From Palsa-948 sp964481195 (GTDB taxonomy: Bacteria > Bacteroidota > Bacteroidia > Palsa-948), in NCBI GenBank assembly GCA_964481195.1, contig CAYZTB010000042.1, positions 1 through 25,210 of the forward strand: a stretch of 25,210 nucleotides of DNA, read 5' to 3'. Shown one piece after another: positions 25,010 through 25,210 of this stretch. The position numbers were made by a program, and so were the translations under genes. The notes below the pieces were generated by a model. That model had not been told where the DNA came from, searched no databases, and saw only the letters and a list, made by a program, of their open reading frames with translations. How positions within the stretch are numbered: the stretch's first letter is position 1; each line of letters starts with the position of its first letter.

Positions 25010-25210
25010 ATGAAACCTACTTTTTTATATCTAATAATCTTATTTTTTGTATTTCAAAACAAGATTATAGTTTCTGCGCAGGGCATAAGCATAAATAGTA
25101 CAGGCGCCCCGGCAGATGCAACTTCCCTTTTAGATTTAAATTCAACCTCGGGAGGCAGGGCCACCGCATGAGTAACAGCTGAATGTCAATAAGTTACCAC
25201 ACGCATTAGT
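25010..25210 (+). pseudogene. Broken or mis-assembled relative of the collagen-like/fibre-like protein
   Basis: ATG at 25010 opens a frame with a signal peptide (FLYLIILFFVF, ending VSAQ) and then GISINSTGAPADATSLLDLNSTSG, clearly related to the start of the preceding gene. The frame stops at TGA 25169-25171 after 53 codons. Homologous proteins usually continue with a PPRM-type motif. Here the bases CCACCG at 25161-25166 and ATGAGTAAC at 25168-25176 would encode PP and MSN in frames that do not agree, and a further stop (TGA 25180-25182) follows. This looks like one or more indels, either a decayed gene or sequencing error near a contig end. Start confidence is good; gene status is uncertain. 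Confidence 0.6.

Overview
The window looks like a piece of a Bacteroidota (Bacteroidetes) chromosome from a species with a type IX secretion system (T9SS). The evidence is the density of T9SS cargo with recognisable C-terminal sorting domains, a PorP/SprF-family protein, a CarboxypepD_reg-like TonB receptor, and a TTTG-N19-TAnnTTTG promoter of the Bacteroidetes type. I cannot name the genus. No rRNA, tRNA, CRISPR array, transposase, integrase or phage structural gene was seen.

Layout. The left end (1-4667) is a minus-strand pair with a 3-nt gap. A 527-aa GEVED/PKD/GEVED protein with a type A sorting domain comes first, then a large Ig/PKD-like repeat adhesin that runs off the left edge. A 200-nt divergent intergenic region follows. 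Everything to the right is on the plus strand: a 511-aa secreted beta-propeller-like protein (type A domain), an 802-aa TonB-dependent receptor without a SusD partner, a 1353-aa secreted protein with five tandem ~135-aa modules, a 2472-aa SprB-repeat adhesin with a type B (CHU_C-like) sorting domain, a PorP/SprF-family protein, a 613-aa OmpA-family protein with propeller and regulatory-like domains, a collagen-like GXY protein, and a broken relative of it at the right edge.

The most coherent functional unit is 13248-23514: giant adhesin, SprF-like protein, OmpA-family protein, with gaps of only 27 and 52 nt. By analogy with Flavobacterium SprB/SprF and Porphyromonas PorP/PorE, I infer that the SprF-like protein holds the type B cargo at the outer membrane and the OmpA-family protein ties the assembly to peptidoglycan.

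The unusual content is mostly recent repeat dynamics. It includes 248-bp and 299-bp exact duplications inside the 1353-aa gene, an exact 21-bp duplication of that gene's start codon region, a mosaic SprB array with a four-unit higher-order period, a REP-like palindrome inside a signal-peptide coding region, and an (AT)7 tract between a promoter and its start codon. I found no clearly new enzyme system. The window reads as a surface-adhesin locus with strong signs of repeat-driven variation.
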